From contig OX393563.1 in NCBI GenBank assembly GCA_947652115.1, positions 28,615,603 through 28,679,602 of the forward strand: 64,000 nucleotides of DNA, in the 5' to 3' direction. Within the stretch, counting starts at the first letter, position 1. The number at the start of each line of letters is the position of its first letter. The stretch is from Blastomussa wellsi. Taxonomy: Eukaryota > Cnidaria > Anthozoa > Scleractinia > Plerogyridae. Made by a program: the position numbers and the translations under genes. A model generated the notes under the pieces. That model searched no databases, was not told the origin of the DNA, and was given only the letters and a program-made list of their open reading frames with translations. Of the stretch, positions 53,801 through 62,831 are shown one piece after another.

Positions 53801-56540
53801 AACGTTAAAAGCCGGGCATATAATATATCAGACAAAATTTAGCCCGCACAGCCCACACGAAATGAGGGCAAACGTTAAGAAGCAGAGCAAATAATATATC
53901 CAACAAAATTTAGCCCGCGCAGCCCACACGAAACGAGGGCAAACGTTAAGAAGCAGGGCAAATAATATATCCAACAAAACTTAGCCCGCACAGCCCGTAG
54001 AAAAGCGGGCAAATGTTAAGAAGCAGGGCAAATAATTTTATAAGAGGAAATGAAACACAGCTCACGTAGGGCAAACAACATACAAGGTTTGGAAGCGAAA
54101 TACTAGGGAACCAGAACGAAACACGTGGTACCGAACGGATAAAATAAAGTTTCACAAACCGCCAAAGAAACTTCGTTTGCTTGCACTGGTGCTTGTGCAG
54201 GCGGTTGAGCTTGTTCTTCTGGCGCTACTGGTGCTTGAGCTTGATGTGCTAACGCCGCCGGTGCTTGACCTTCTTGTGCTTGGTTTTGTAAGACAACTTG
54301 AGCTTGTTGGACTGCATCTGCAGGGACTTGCGGGTCAGCCATGGTAATCTGAACAGCTTAGCAGCTTCGAGAGAATGGCATCACTCCTTTGTCTACTCTG
54401 CCTTTTATACGCGCGAGGTGAGACCGCTGAGAATAGGGTTTAGCACGTTAGACTTTGGGGAGAGCGGTCCTGGTTCGAGACGGCCGGGGTGAGTCAATTG
54501 TTGGACACTTGTCTCTCACCGTACCCATCTCGGCACCTCTCTCGTTTAATAGGGAAACGGTGAATTGTTTGGGATTCCCTTTAAAAACACTGCATGATGG
54601 TGGGGAAACGCAATACTCCCAATCGCAGAACCCGGCTTAATCATTCAGAACCAAGAGTGTGTGAAGTGCCTCTGATCCTGGGTTCACCAAAAATGTATAT
54701 GCAGTAGTTCTACGTCATAGGGTCGGCTGACTGTTTCGACTTGAATCTCGGAGGGGGAGTTGAGCGGGAATTGGAAACGAGTGTGCAACGGGAGACGTAT
54801 TTAACTTGAGCTTGTAGTATTGTTAAATAGGAAACAAATGAGTCCGCTACACACCTGGATTAAATAGGATAATAGCCTTGAGGCAACAAAATTCAGCGGA
54901 ATCTATATGCAGATTCTTCAACTTTTCAACTTGTTCTTCAAACAATCTGAGATTTTCTACTGAGTCGAAAGCCATTGAGCCATTACTACTCACTGCTAAC
55001 AACTCGGTGTTCGATGGAGGAGTCAGCGCACCTATGGTCAGCGGTTGGGCCATGTGAAACGGCGAGCAATGTTGGGCGGCGTTTAATATGAACAATTCAC
55101 TCCAACACGAGCGTAGCAGGATTGATTGATCCGGGAGTGTAAACTCTGAGAAAAATGGAATGTTCTTTGCCCATTCTGCAATGGAAACCAATAGTCTGGC
55201 AGCCAGTTCAGACGCGCTTTCCAGTCCCCCAATGTTAGCGGGAATCCCGAGGGACTGTTGGTAGCGTGCGATCGTATCGGCGCGCAGTAAAAGCGTAATG
55301 TAGCTTGAGTAGAAAGACTGAGGATTGCGCATGTCTCCTAGCCCCATTTGAAGAGAACTCGCAGCGTCAGATTGTGTCGTTGAGATGCGACCTTTCTGGA
55401 CAGCTGTTAGCGTAAGAAAAAGACATTCCAATATTAGCGAAGGTTTGGACTAGATTCGTAACAAAATAATCATTTAGAATAATATTGGAATAAATGGCGA
55501 AGGTTTGTACGAGGAAAGATGGGGTGGTCAAGGGGAGTGTCAGGGAGATTTCCCTCGTCCATCCATTCTTATTCGCAGTGATCCAGAATGTGCGAACCGC
55601 ATACTATAGTCGTTTAGTCTTAGTCAACTGAAGGTATTATTTTCGATGTTATATACGAGAAAAGAGGCTTAGTAATCGACACCTGACAGGAGCCGTGGGT
55701 GCTTGCAAACAATATTCAAACAGATTAAAGAAATCACCTTATTTTCAAACAGAGAATATACAAAGTCTGAATGCTGTAGGTTCTTAGTAATCAATGACAC
55801 TTGAAATAAGACTTATATTCGTAAAGAAATGAATGTCGGGTGTATTTATTCTTCGGGGAAATGGTTAACTTATTTCACATTGAACTGAATCACATTAGTG
55901 TCGCGATCCCTTCGCTACAGTGGCACGCCAATATCATGAAGTCCCCCGCATAACGAATCTGTTATATTTCTCAATCTGGACAAAGTTACATTAAAATGAA
56001 TCGCAAAAAGGACCCTGGTTTAGCGAATACTTTTTCGGAGCTTTGCAATTGCTACTTAGCTTCGTCCGAGGATACGGCCCAATGTCCCAAAGTTCTAGAA
56101 CAAGATTCGTGGTGCATAACATACATACCGTCCTTCCTCATACCAACTTTCATGCATTTCTTTAGTCTGCAGTACTGACAGTGATTTCGGTGTTGAATAT
56201 CTACCGGGCAATTCTTGAATCCCCTGCACGTGTAGGACAGATTGCGCCGAATGCTTCGCTTGAAAAAGCTCTTGCACCCTTCGCAAGTGAAAACACCATA
56301 GTGTTTTCCGGATGATTTATCGCCACAAACGACGCATTCTATGGACGGTTTTGGCGTCCTGGAGCCTTCTTCGTTTCCCGAACAATCTTCTGGCGAGAAA
56401 AACTCATTTTCAAGAAGAACGGGCGAATCGGCATCCGCGTTTGTAAATGGTTCGCACGAGTTTGGCGTTTGCGGCAGACCGGCCAATTCGTTTATGTTCA
56501 CCTCAATTGCCGTTGTCGCCTCATCGGTAAACGAGTTCAT
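50817..56540 (-). CDS. NR2F: COUP-TF/NR2F-type nuclear receptor
   Basis: Three exons join in phase to 431 residues: 56129-56540, 54855-55403 and 50817-51151. The DNA-binding domain (about residues 60-137) has both zinc fingers and the P-box [11 protein letters not shown], followed by [20 protein letters not shown] and KVGMRKD. The exon junction restores AVQKGR, as in COUP-TFs. The ligand-binding domain carries the family signature [20 protein letters not shown]. It ends with [31 protein letters not shown] and an AF-2-like [14 protein letters not shown]-TFs are orphan transcription factors binding direct repeats of AGGTCA, often in neural and developmental roles. The start at 56540 is the first ATG; upstream codons are open without another ATG. 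Intron 2 (3.7 kb) carries a mobile element. Confidence 0.93.
51285..51474. repeat. Fold-back beside the split-repeat element
   Basis: Arms 51285-51366 and 51393-51474 share CATAAATGGCTGC, TTAGCCCCACTAACCACG and complements. Its right end overlaps the first 14 bp of the direct repeat starting at 51461, so the border between the two elements is uncertain. Confidence 0.75.
51461..51525. repeat. Split direct repeat b2
   Basis: A 65 bp sequence beginning AATAGTAGTCTATTCTCACC and ending CCAACAGTCTCG. It is identical by eye to 51733-51797. Confidence 0.9.
51653..51797. repeat. Internal b1-a2 junction of split repeats
   Basis: 51653-51737 is the 85 bp repeat (AGCAGCTTCGAGAGAATGGC near its start, GACCGCTGAGAATAG at its end). 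It runs directly into the 65 bp repeat at 51733-51797, with AATAG shared. The two join head to tail, as expected for a copied circle junction. Confidence 0.88.
52437..54342 (-). CDS. Gag-like zinc-knuckle protein of the split-repeat element
   Basis: Exon 1 (about 54154-54342) begins [20 protein letters not shown] and continues with Gln/Ala/Pro repeats. Exon 2 (52437-52960) follows a TTTCTGTCAG acceptor and begins [20 protein letters not shown]. It has a helical region ([38 protein letters not shown]), a basic linker and one CCHC knuckle, [14 protein letters not shown], and ends RFNRPST. A GTGAAA donor for exon 1 gives matching phase; a different donor nearby is possible. The 1.2 kb intron consists largely of a minisatellite. 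The role, by analogy with other retroelement Gags, would be binding and packaging the element RNA. The frame is intact, so a domesticated function cannot be excluded. Confidence 0.7.
53205..54065. repeat. Minisatellite, about 70 bp unit, 13 units
   Basis: Units start at about 53213, 53285, 53350, 53419, 53490, 53565, 53631, 53702, 53772, 53841, 53912, 53983 and 54052. The common core is AGCCCGCACAGCCCACACGA, then GAGGGCAAACGTTAA and a variable AT-rich end (AATAATATATC). Older units at the left are more diverged. It fills the intron of the gag-like gene. Confidence 0.88.
54352..54436. repeat. Split direct repeat a1
   Basis: An 85 bp copy of 51653-51737 with a single difference near its start (AACAGCTTAG against AACTGCTTAG). 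It marks the 5' terminus of the element when read on the minus strand. Confidence 0.9.
54437..54690 (+). mobile_element. tRNA-derived SINE, 5'-truncated
   Basis: TTAGCACGTTAGACTTTGGG and a B-box CTGGTTCGAGACG are followed by GAGTCAATTGTTGGACACTT and CACCGTACCCATCTCGGCAC. This resembles a widespread invertebrate tRNA-SINE. It abuts the end of the split-repeat element exactly, so the element may have inserted into or beside it. Confidence 0.6.
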
Positions 56541-59039
56541 AATAAACTTGAACTGGGGGTTACAGAGTCGCCAGCTGGAGGGTCGATCCCTCACTTAATA
56601 CAAACATGAATGACTATTGTTGGACCATAGAGAGGAATAGCTAGTTAAGAACAAAACCAATTAGTCGCCTTTGTGTCAATAATATAATATTCATGAGGGT
56701 ACCTGTTAGAGCAAACAAAGTTAGTGTTCTATTTGGAGTTTGAAGACAGCTTCAGCAGTCAGTAGTAAATTAAATTAGGGAAGATCTCTTTGATCCAATA
56801 CGAAGCTATCTTTTAACGATTGGATTCTTCGCTTTGTTTCGTATTCGTATCTTTTGACGAATTATCACTTACTAGAAAACTCAGTTGAAATTTGAAAAAT
56901 CGGCCCAACGTGGAAAAGCATCAACATCCACCGCTAAAGGCTGTAATGAACAAAACTTTTGTGAAAACTGTACGCAATTTATTCAGTATCACAGTCAGTT
57001 CAACACAGTCAACAGCGTCAAGAAGGATCGACTCGACTCAATTCAGTGTTCAAGTGAAGTCAAACTCTTCTAGACCAAAGGGCAATCGCCGAGGAAACGA
57101 ACTGCTCACAGCATAATTAATAACATTATTCTAGGCCAATATTTTCTAGAGCTTGTTTAGAAACGCAAACATATTTTACAGCTCTCTTTCATCAGATCGT
57201 TCAATATGTTTCCTGTTTACAATAGAAAAACAGCATTTTCTTTCCTCTGCGGTGCTCCCTATTCAAGGTAAAATACCGGTATCTAAATGTTTAATCGCGT
57301 CCAAACAATATGTAGGAGCCTAAATTAAGTAAATCTCCGTAGAATGCTATGATATGTCATGCTATAAAAGAACTGTCTAATTCAGGACTGGCTATAGTAA
57401 GTTACGATATAGTTATATTCGTTTTCCGACTGGTTACATTATAATTGTATTCAGTAGGATAGGTTCTGTTTTGTTGTGTCTGCGATTAAGCTTGGCGAAC
57501 CGTGAAACGTTTGTATTTGTGACAAACGAGCTGTGTTCATCTTTTATTCTCGGTGTTACTGTTTTCATGGGATATGAAGAGGGAGCAACGTTATATCTTC
57601 GTAACCTTTTTTCAAGAAAACACTAAGACCCCATATTAATATGAAAAGAAACGAACGAGTCAGCTTATTATAGACTAGTCCAACCCAGCTTATTGCAACA
57701 TGTAGCTGAATCATAAAAGGTTTCATTGTGGTTTTGTTTTCAATGAAAGTGTGTCTATCAGGTAACATATTTGTTTGCCCAAACTTTTTGTTTAGTCGGA
57801 ATGTTTAATTTATTTTCACTTCATAGATGTTTGTAGAATAGAGTTTCTTAACATTCACAGAAAAAACGTTGAAAATGGATTACACACTGAGAAAAATGAT
57901 AAAATAACTTATTTAAGAGCAACATGTCATTGTGTCATTGTTAGCCAACGCCAGAGGCCGTTTCTCTTAAAACATACAACCTGTATCGGGCTGCAACATG
58001 TGAAAAGAACTGAAGAAAAATAAAATAACAAGTACTACCAATTTTATTTCAAGCCACTACTACTGCAATTCCTGCAGATCGAAAATTGACAACGCTCCGA
58101 AAATAAGCGTATCTGGATCGACTTTTGCCAACAAAACCCATTGAAAGGTCCATTCAAATTTCAATCGAGAATATTAGTTTAAAAACGTCCCATGCCATTA
58201 TTACATGACAGCTACAATCCCCGCCAGAAGTTCTTGGGACACCTCGTTTTCCAACAAATAGCGTGAAAATTTGTAATGATTGCTATGAAATAAAAAATAC
58301 CCCCCGAAACAATGTTGTAAATTAGGTAGCAGTCTGGAGGTATTGTTTTTTACATGAAACACAACATTGCAAAGAGGGAAGGGGGGGGGGGGAGCGAGAA
58401 TATTTGTTCTTGTTTCTAGTTGTAAAGATAGCAAGTGTGCCAACAATTTCGACGGGAATTGTAGCAACCGGCTGAGCGGCTCCCTCGTCTTTCAAAAAAA
58501 AAATAGGTCCGCTATGCGTAAACAGATGACGTACATTCGTAATTTTGCAGAATTTGAACTTCAATCAATACAATACCGGATTAAAGAATAAAATTTGACC
58601 AATCTGAAACGCAATAGCTCCGTGTTCTCCGACATAGCTTCGTAACAGGGTGTTGCTCTGTAAGATAGAAGAATGGATAAAATAACAATGGTTCATCAAT
58701 TGTTTCTGGCTCAGGTTTTATGTCCAACATGATATCGTGACGCCCTTATTGCTCAACCAAACAAAATAAAACGGGTCAGCACATAAACAGTATTTTATCT
58801 TGAAAACAAATTCGATGGCTCGGCAAGGACAAGCTACGACAAAGTTGACTCCAAACTCCAATATCGCTAAATGGAATTATAAATTTTAACTTTAATTGAA
58901 AGTGTAAATTCGTGAAAATTTAGTAAACCTTGATTTTAGTTGTTATTCCAGATTTTAAGCCTTAGCCCCGATTCAATCGGGGCTAAGGAAAAGTGTAACT
59001 AGTTTTTACAGTTTTACACATTTTTCTAGAAATAGATAA
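56541..59039. other. Intergenic region upstream of the nuclear receptor
   Basis: It should hold the NR2F promoter and 5' UTR. No gene is recognisable. A poly-G run at about 58381-58392 lies in a repeat-like context. A short inverted GCCCCGATT / AATCGGGGC pair occurs at about 58965-58984. Confidence 0.5.
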
Positions 59040-59903
59040 TCAAAACAGCTCTTTCAAAGTACTTTTTACAGCGGCCCGAATATTTTTCAGCCGCCACGAA
59101 AAAAGCAAAGGATTTAGTGAGGAATTTATAAAGGTAATTGTCCACGAGACTTCAAAAGCAAGCTTGGTTGATAGCTGAGCATCCAATCCGCCTTCAATAG
59201 AAAACATTATTGCAGTTGTCATATATGGAACATAACACGCAAGACAAACTAAGTACAGGTAGAAAATATTCACAAAGGAACGTTTGAATCCAGTTGTTAT
59301 GTTACTTTTTGAGACAGCATAAAGGGCTGTTAGCTGATTCCAGACTTGAAGCTGATGATGTCGGACCACGCGGTAGATTTTAAAGTATAGCACTGCGTTT
59401 ATAAGTAGGCACAACAAGGCAATGGGTGCGGCGATGAGTTCAAAATAACCAGGTCGCCAAATACCAAGAGAAGCAACGACTAGGCAAGAACACCATATAA
59501 AAACAACAAAATAAGTCAGTCTTCGCACGGTAACCATTGCATGGTACCGCAAATGAAGATAAACAGCAAGATATCTGTCTAAACTTAGAGATGAAACGAT
59601 GCAGAATGAAACAGCACATAACAGGCTGGACACAAACATGCTCGCTTTTCCAAGAATTCCAACCATTGTTGGTGTGTCATTCGTGTGCTGGTGAAACTTC
59701 CATGCGATGTATACTGGCTGTGCAATCAGCCCAACGCACAAGTCAGACATCGCGAGCCCGATCAAAAGAACATTTGACGGCGATAAAAGAGATGGCGTTC
59801 GTGCGAACGACACTAGTATCAGCAAATTTCCAACGAAAGCAATCGCACAGAAGGGAATGTTAAAAGCCGCGTTTATCACGAAACAAACTCCACTATGATT
59901 CAT
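59040..59903 (-). CDS. Class A rhodopsin-like GPCR, intronless
   Basis: From the ATG at 59901-59903 the frame gives 287 residues with seven membrane segments. TM1 has GNLLILVSF (N1.50); TM2 LAMSDLCVGLIAQP (D2.50); TM3 ends LSLDRYLAVYLHLRY (DRY). TM6 has CYVP in place of CWxP, and TM7 has NPLLF in place of NPxxY. The N-terminus, the second extracellular loop and the third cytoplasmic loop are all very short. The usual Cys pair linking TM3 and loop 2 is not evident. These traits fit the melanocortin/EDG/cannabinoid/adenosine-like receptors that are greatly expanded in cnidarians. The ligand is unknown. The frame is open another 53 codons upstream but has no ATG there. Confidence 0.88.
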   Translation of the reverse strand: MNHSGVCFVINAAFNIPFCAIAFVGNLLILVSFARTPSLLSPSNVLLIGLAMSDLCVGLIAQPVYIAWKFHQHTNDTPTMVGILGKASMFVSSLLCAVSFCIVSSLSLDRYLAVYLHLRYHAMVTVRRLTYFVVFIWCSCLVVASLGIWRPGYFELIAAPIALLCLLINAVLYFKIYRVVRHHQLQVWNQLTALYAVSKSNITTGFKRSFVNIFYLYLVCLACYVPYMTTAIMFSIEGGLDAQLSTKLAFEVSWTITFINSSLNPLLFSWRLKNIRAAVKSTLKELF

Positions 59904-61295
59904 TTTCCGAGAAATCCGCAGAAAATTGCATAAATATATAACTTGGATCCGAATCTGTTCAAGCTGGCTTGTCTTCTGTCCCGCGAATGCATGAAGACTA
60001 CATATTACTAAACACGACTGACAAACGACAGGTGAGATGAATTCATTTTGCTCTTTATACAAGTGACATGGAATTTCATTTAATTTATTTGAATTTACTC
60101 TCGAAAACTTTGATGCAATAACCGGTTTTTTGTTCTCCTTCAGTACGTTTTTATAATTTCCTTAAAATACAATGCGGGTTATCAAAATTTTGTCCCTTGG
60201 AAGAAATAATTATAAAATATTGTTTATTTTTCACGAGAAGCTCACTTTTCTGACTATTCAAGGACAACCAATATTCCATAAAATAAATTACATTAGTTCT
60301 ATGGATTTGTCTTTGAGGCTCCCACGATTGTTAATGATCTTTGCTTTGGTATTTCCATTGACCCAAATTGAAACAAGCTTTTATTTTCTCTCCATGGTTA
60401 AAGATACAATTAGGTTGTTGTAATTAGCAGCTGAGAAGCAGATGATCGCTTTTAATTTTGATTGTCTTGATTACAACTGTAGCCTCGAGGGTAAAAAAAT
60501 TAGTTATCAACAGTAGGTCCATCTTTGAAACACAAGTTGCATGTTCAAAATTTTGCTATGTTAAATTATTTTTAGTGTGAAACTGTCGTTTGACCTCTGA
60601 GTGACGCATGATCCGATTGCTTGAACTGTAGATTTGATTGGTTGAAATTTTTCCGTAAAACTTCACGGCCTGGGTAAGTATATGTAATGATATGTGTACA
60701 CGCAGGTGCTAAATAGAAAATTGGGCTGTTAGATGCAATTAAATGAAACAAAACTCCAGCGAGACTGATAGGTAACTCATCCACAAATATTTATGGAGGA
60801 ACACATCAGAATTTCTACATTTGGAAAAATGATTAATATCACGTGATCCTGGATGTTTATTACACAGAGGACAAACCTTTCGGAAAAACTTCAATTTACA
60901 GAAAGAAAATTATTAGCGGGCGGAATGAAAACATACCTTCCTAAAATCCCACAGAAAAGTATCCTATTTCACATCACACAATACCACGCGCTCATTGTTA
61001 TTAAGTTATGGGAAAATTGATCTAGCGCCTTTAAGGAGGTGGAGTGTATAGCAGATCCCAACACGAATTTTCAGCAAAGAGAGGGTCGGGAAGGGGGGGC
61101 CGTTCCACCGTTCCTCCTTGGCGCTGATCAGAGAATGAGCGGAGAGGGAGTGTTCATTCATATTTATTATAGCCCCTTGGGGTTCAGGGCTCCGTGCACT
61201 TGCATACCCTTGTGCATAAAACATGTTATTTTGATGTTTTGGCTTCGCGCTCCGATTTTGAGTATTGTGAATAGTGATTTATTTAAGATAATATT
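59904..61295. other. Intergenic region, GPCR upstream and DIRS 3' flank
   Basis: Nothing recognisable as a gene. Since the recombinase ORF ends at 61296, the 3' terminal repeat of that element should lie within about 60.9-61.3 kb. I found no sequence there matching the split repeats of the 51-54 kb element. Confidence 0.45.
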
Positions 61296-62651
61296 TCACT
61301 TCCCCGTAAACGACCCTTTCTCAGTTGTGGGTGAAGGGAAAGCGCAGACAAAACGTTTTAAATCATTGACATCATTCCACCCGGACGTTACAAATGGAAA
61401 GTCTACGGTCGATAAGCGAGCAGAGGCACCCGCTGGATTAAGAACCTTGGCCAATCGCAAGTAGTGTAAGGCAGTATGTCGTCGTGTCCACCCAACGTGA
61501 TCCATGATTTCCGATAACTCAGCTCCTGATAATGCCAGGGTTATAGCGCATCCCGCTCTAAAGCCATGAAGGGTTTCTCCATCGTCTGACCCCATCTCCT
61601 TAAGGTATCCCTTTAAACGAGCTTCCGCTGCAGACGAGTTGAACGGTGCATCGAGTATGCCCCCTTGTGGTGTAGTTGGGCGAAAAAGATAACCCTTTGT
61701 TAAATCGATCCTTAGTTGCTGTGCCATCGCCATATAATATTCGATTCCCTGAACTGGGCAGATCTTTGTTTGTGGGTTTCGTTTGATTCCAAAGACGTTA
61801 CTATCCCCGTCCCTCAAGGTTTTACCCCACACGTGGTTGAAAAGAAACCCATCATCGTTTGGGAATCTCAGAATTTCTGGTACCTTCACTTGGCCCATAT
61901 CCCCCGGCCTATCGCCACTAAAAAACACCGCCTTAAAATATGCCTGATCCCTTGCAAGAATAAAACGCTGCGTTGGAATAAGGTCGGGAGACTGCAGGGC
62001 TCTACCAATATGGTCAGCTAACTGTGCAAGTTTGTCCACAAAAAATGGTAAAGCTTGTTTTGGTGTTACTCTTGCTTGTAGTTGCTCAGCCGTAATTAAG
62101 CGAAGATAGTCTTTAACGGACTTATCCGCAGCCGGGTTTCCGAGACCAAGGCGTCTATCCCATTCCCCATCACGTCCAATAGCATGAAAGATCGCCCGCA
62201 GCTTTCCAATGTACGAGTCTACGGTTTTGTAGGAAAGTCGTAATGGACAAACACACTCAAATGTGCCTCTCTTTCCCAGATGAGGGCACCCGTTACGATG
62301 AACCTGGGTTTTCCCGTTCTTGTCTTTGAAAACCAAGAAACGGCAAATATCGCGTGGTGTTACAGTTGAAACTGTAATGGAGCCTGGTAGGGAAGAAAGG
62401 AAATTTTCTAGTTCCCTTTGAAGCGAGTCTTTTTGTTTAGAGTAGCTAGTTGCTTGATCAAACACGGTTAATTGTCGTAGACGATCATCAATAGCGTTTA
62501 AATCCACAGCCAAAGGCGTACCACTTTTGTTGTTTAAGATTTTCCTTTTATATCCGCATAGTTGGCAAAAGCGAAAATCAGAGTCATTGGCATGGCTACA
62601 ATTTGGACATCTCACAGAAGGAGTAAACAGCTTCGCAACAACGGGTAAATC
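61296..62651 (-). CDS. Tyrosine recombinase of DIRS-order element
   Basis: This enzyme would integrate the circular element DNA by strand exchange at an identical short site. The frame runs from an AG acceptor at 62652-62653 (or an in-frame GTG at 62613-62615) to the stop at 61296. A zinc-ribbon-like start (RCPNCSHANDSDFRFCQLCG) is followed by an N-terminal helical domain. Then come the catalytic residues: Arg in FFSGDRPGDMGQV, HGFR in GETLHGFRAGCAITL, His in DHVGW, and Tyr in TALHYLRLAKVL. All four core positions are present, so it could be active. There is no ATG near the start, which suggests production by splicing or read-through from the upstream frame. It could instead be grouped with Ngaro recombinases. 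Confidence 0.9.
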   Translation of the reverse strand, partial: DLPVVAKLFTPSVRCPNCSHANDSDFRFCQLCGYKRKILNNKSGTPLAVDLNAIDDRLRQLTVFDQATSYSKQKDSLQRELENFLSSLPGSITVSTVTPRDICRFLVFKDKNGKTQVHRNGCPHLGKRGTFECVCPLRLSYKTVDSYIGKLRAIFHAIGRDGEWDRRLGLGNPAADKSVKDYLRLITAEQLQARVTPKQALPFFVDKLAQLADHIGRALQSPDLIPTQRFILARDQAYFKAVFFSGDRPGDMGQVKVPEILRFPNDDGFLFNHVWGKTLRDGDSNVFGIKRNPQTKICPVQGIEYYMAMAQQLRIDLTKGYLFRPTTPQGGILDAPFNSSAAEARLKGYLKEMGSDDGETLHGFRAGCAITLALSGAELSEIMDHVGWTRRHTALHYLRLAKVLNPAGASARLSTVDFPFVTSGWNDVNDLKRFVCAFPSPTTEKGSFTGK

Positions 62652-62831
62652 CTAACAAAAAGCAGAAACAGAAAATGTGTACTCAAAATGTTAAGTTTTA
62701 TTTCCCCAACGTATACAATGCCCGGACAATGTTAACCAAATATAAATTAGCGGGGCAAGATTAACTCTACAAGTTAGGTACAAAAATCATTAATAGTTCG
62801 TGCATGTTAACCGCCAGTCATAAGATACACT

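Larger units (their letters stand above)
51461..54436 (-). mobile_element. Non-autonomous DIRS-order element with split direct repeats
   Basis: Two different sequences are each present twice in direct orientation. One of 65 bp is at 51461-51525 and 51733-51797. One of 85 bp is at 51653-51737 and 54352-54436, with one mismatch. On the minus strand the order is a1 (54436-54352), a gag-like ORF, b1 (51797-51733) joined to a2 (51737-51653), then b2 (51525-51461). This A1-ORF-B1A2-B2 arrangement defines Ngaro/PAT-type DIRS-order elements, which integrate by tyrosine recombinase without target duplication. Only the gag-like ORF remains inside, and no RT, RNase H or recombinase is seen. It sits in intron 2 of the nuclear receptor, in the same orientation as the gene. 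Confidence 0.78.

Noticed and set aside
53108..53842. Short frames with repeated HETRA-type phrases
   Set aside because: They arise from the 70 bp minisatellite, whose units keep a frame for short stretches only; no start or domain evidence.
53205..54065. CRISPR-like array
   Set aside because: The units are contiguous and diverge gradually without distinct unique spacers, and the DNA is eukaryotic; it is a minisatellite.
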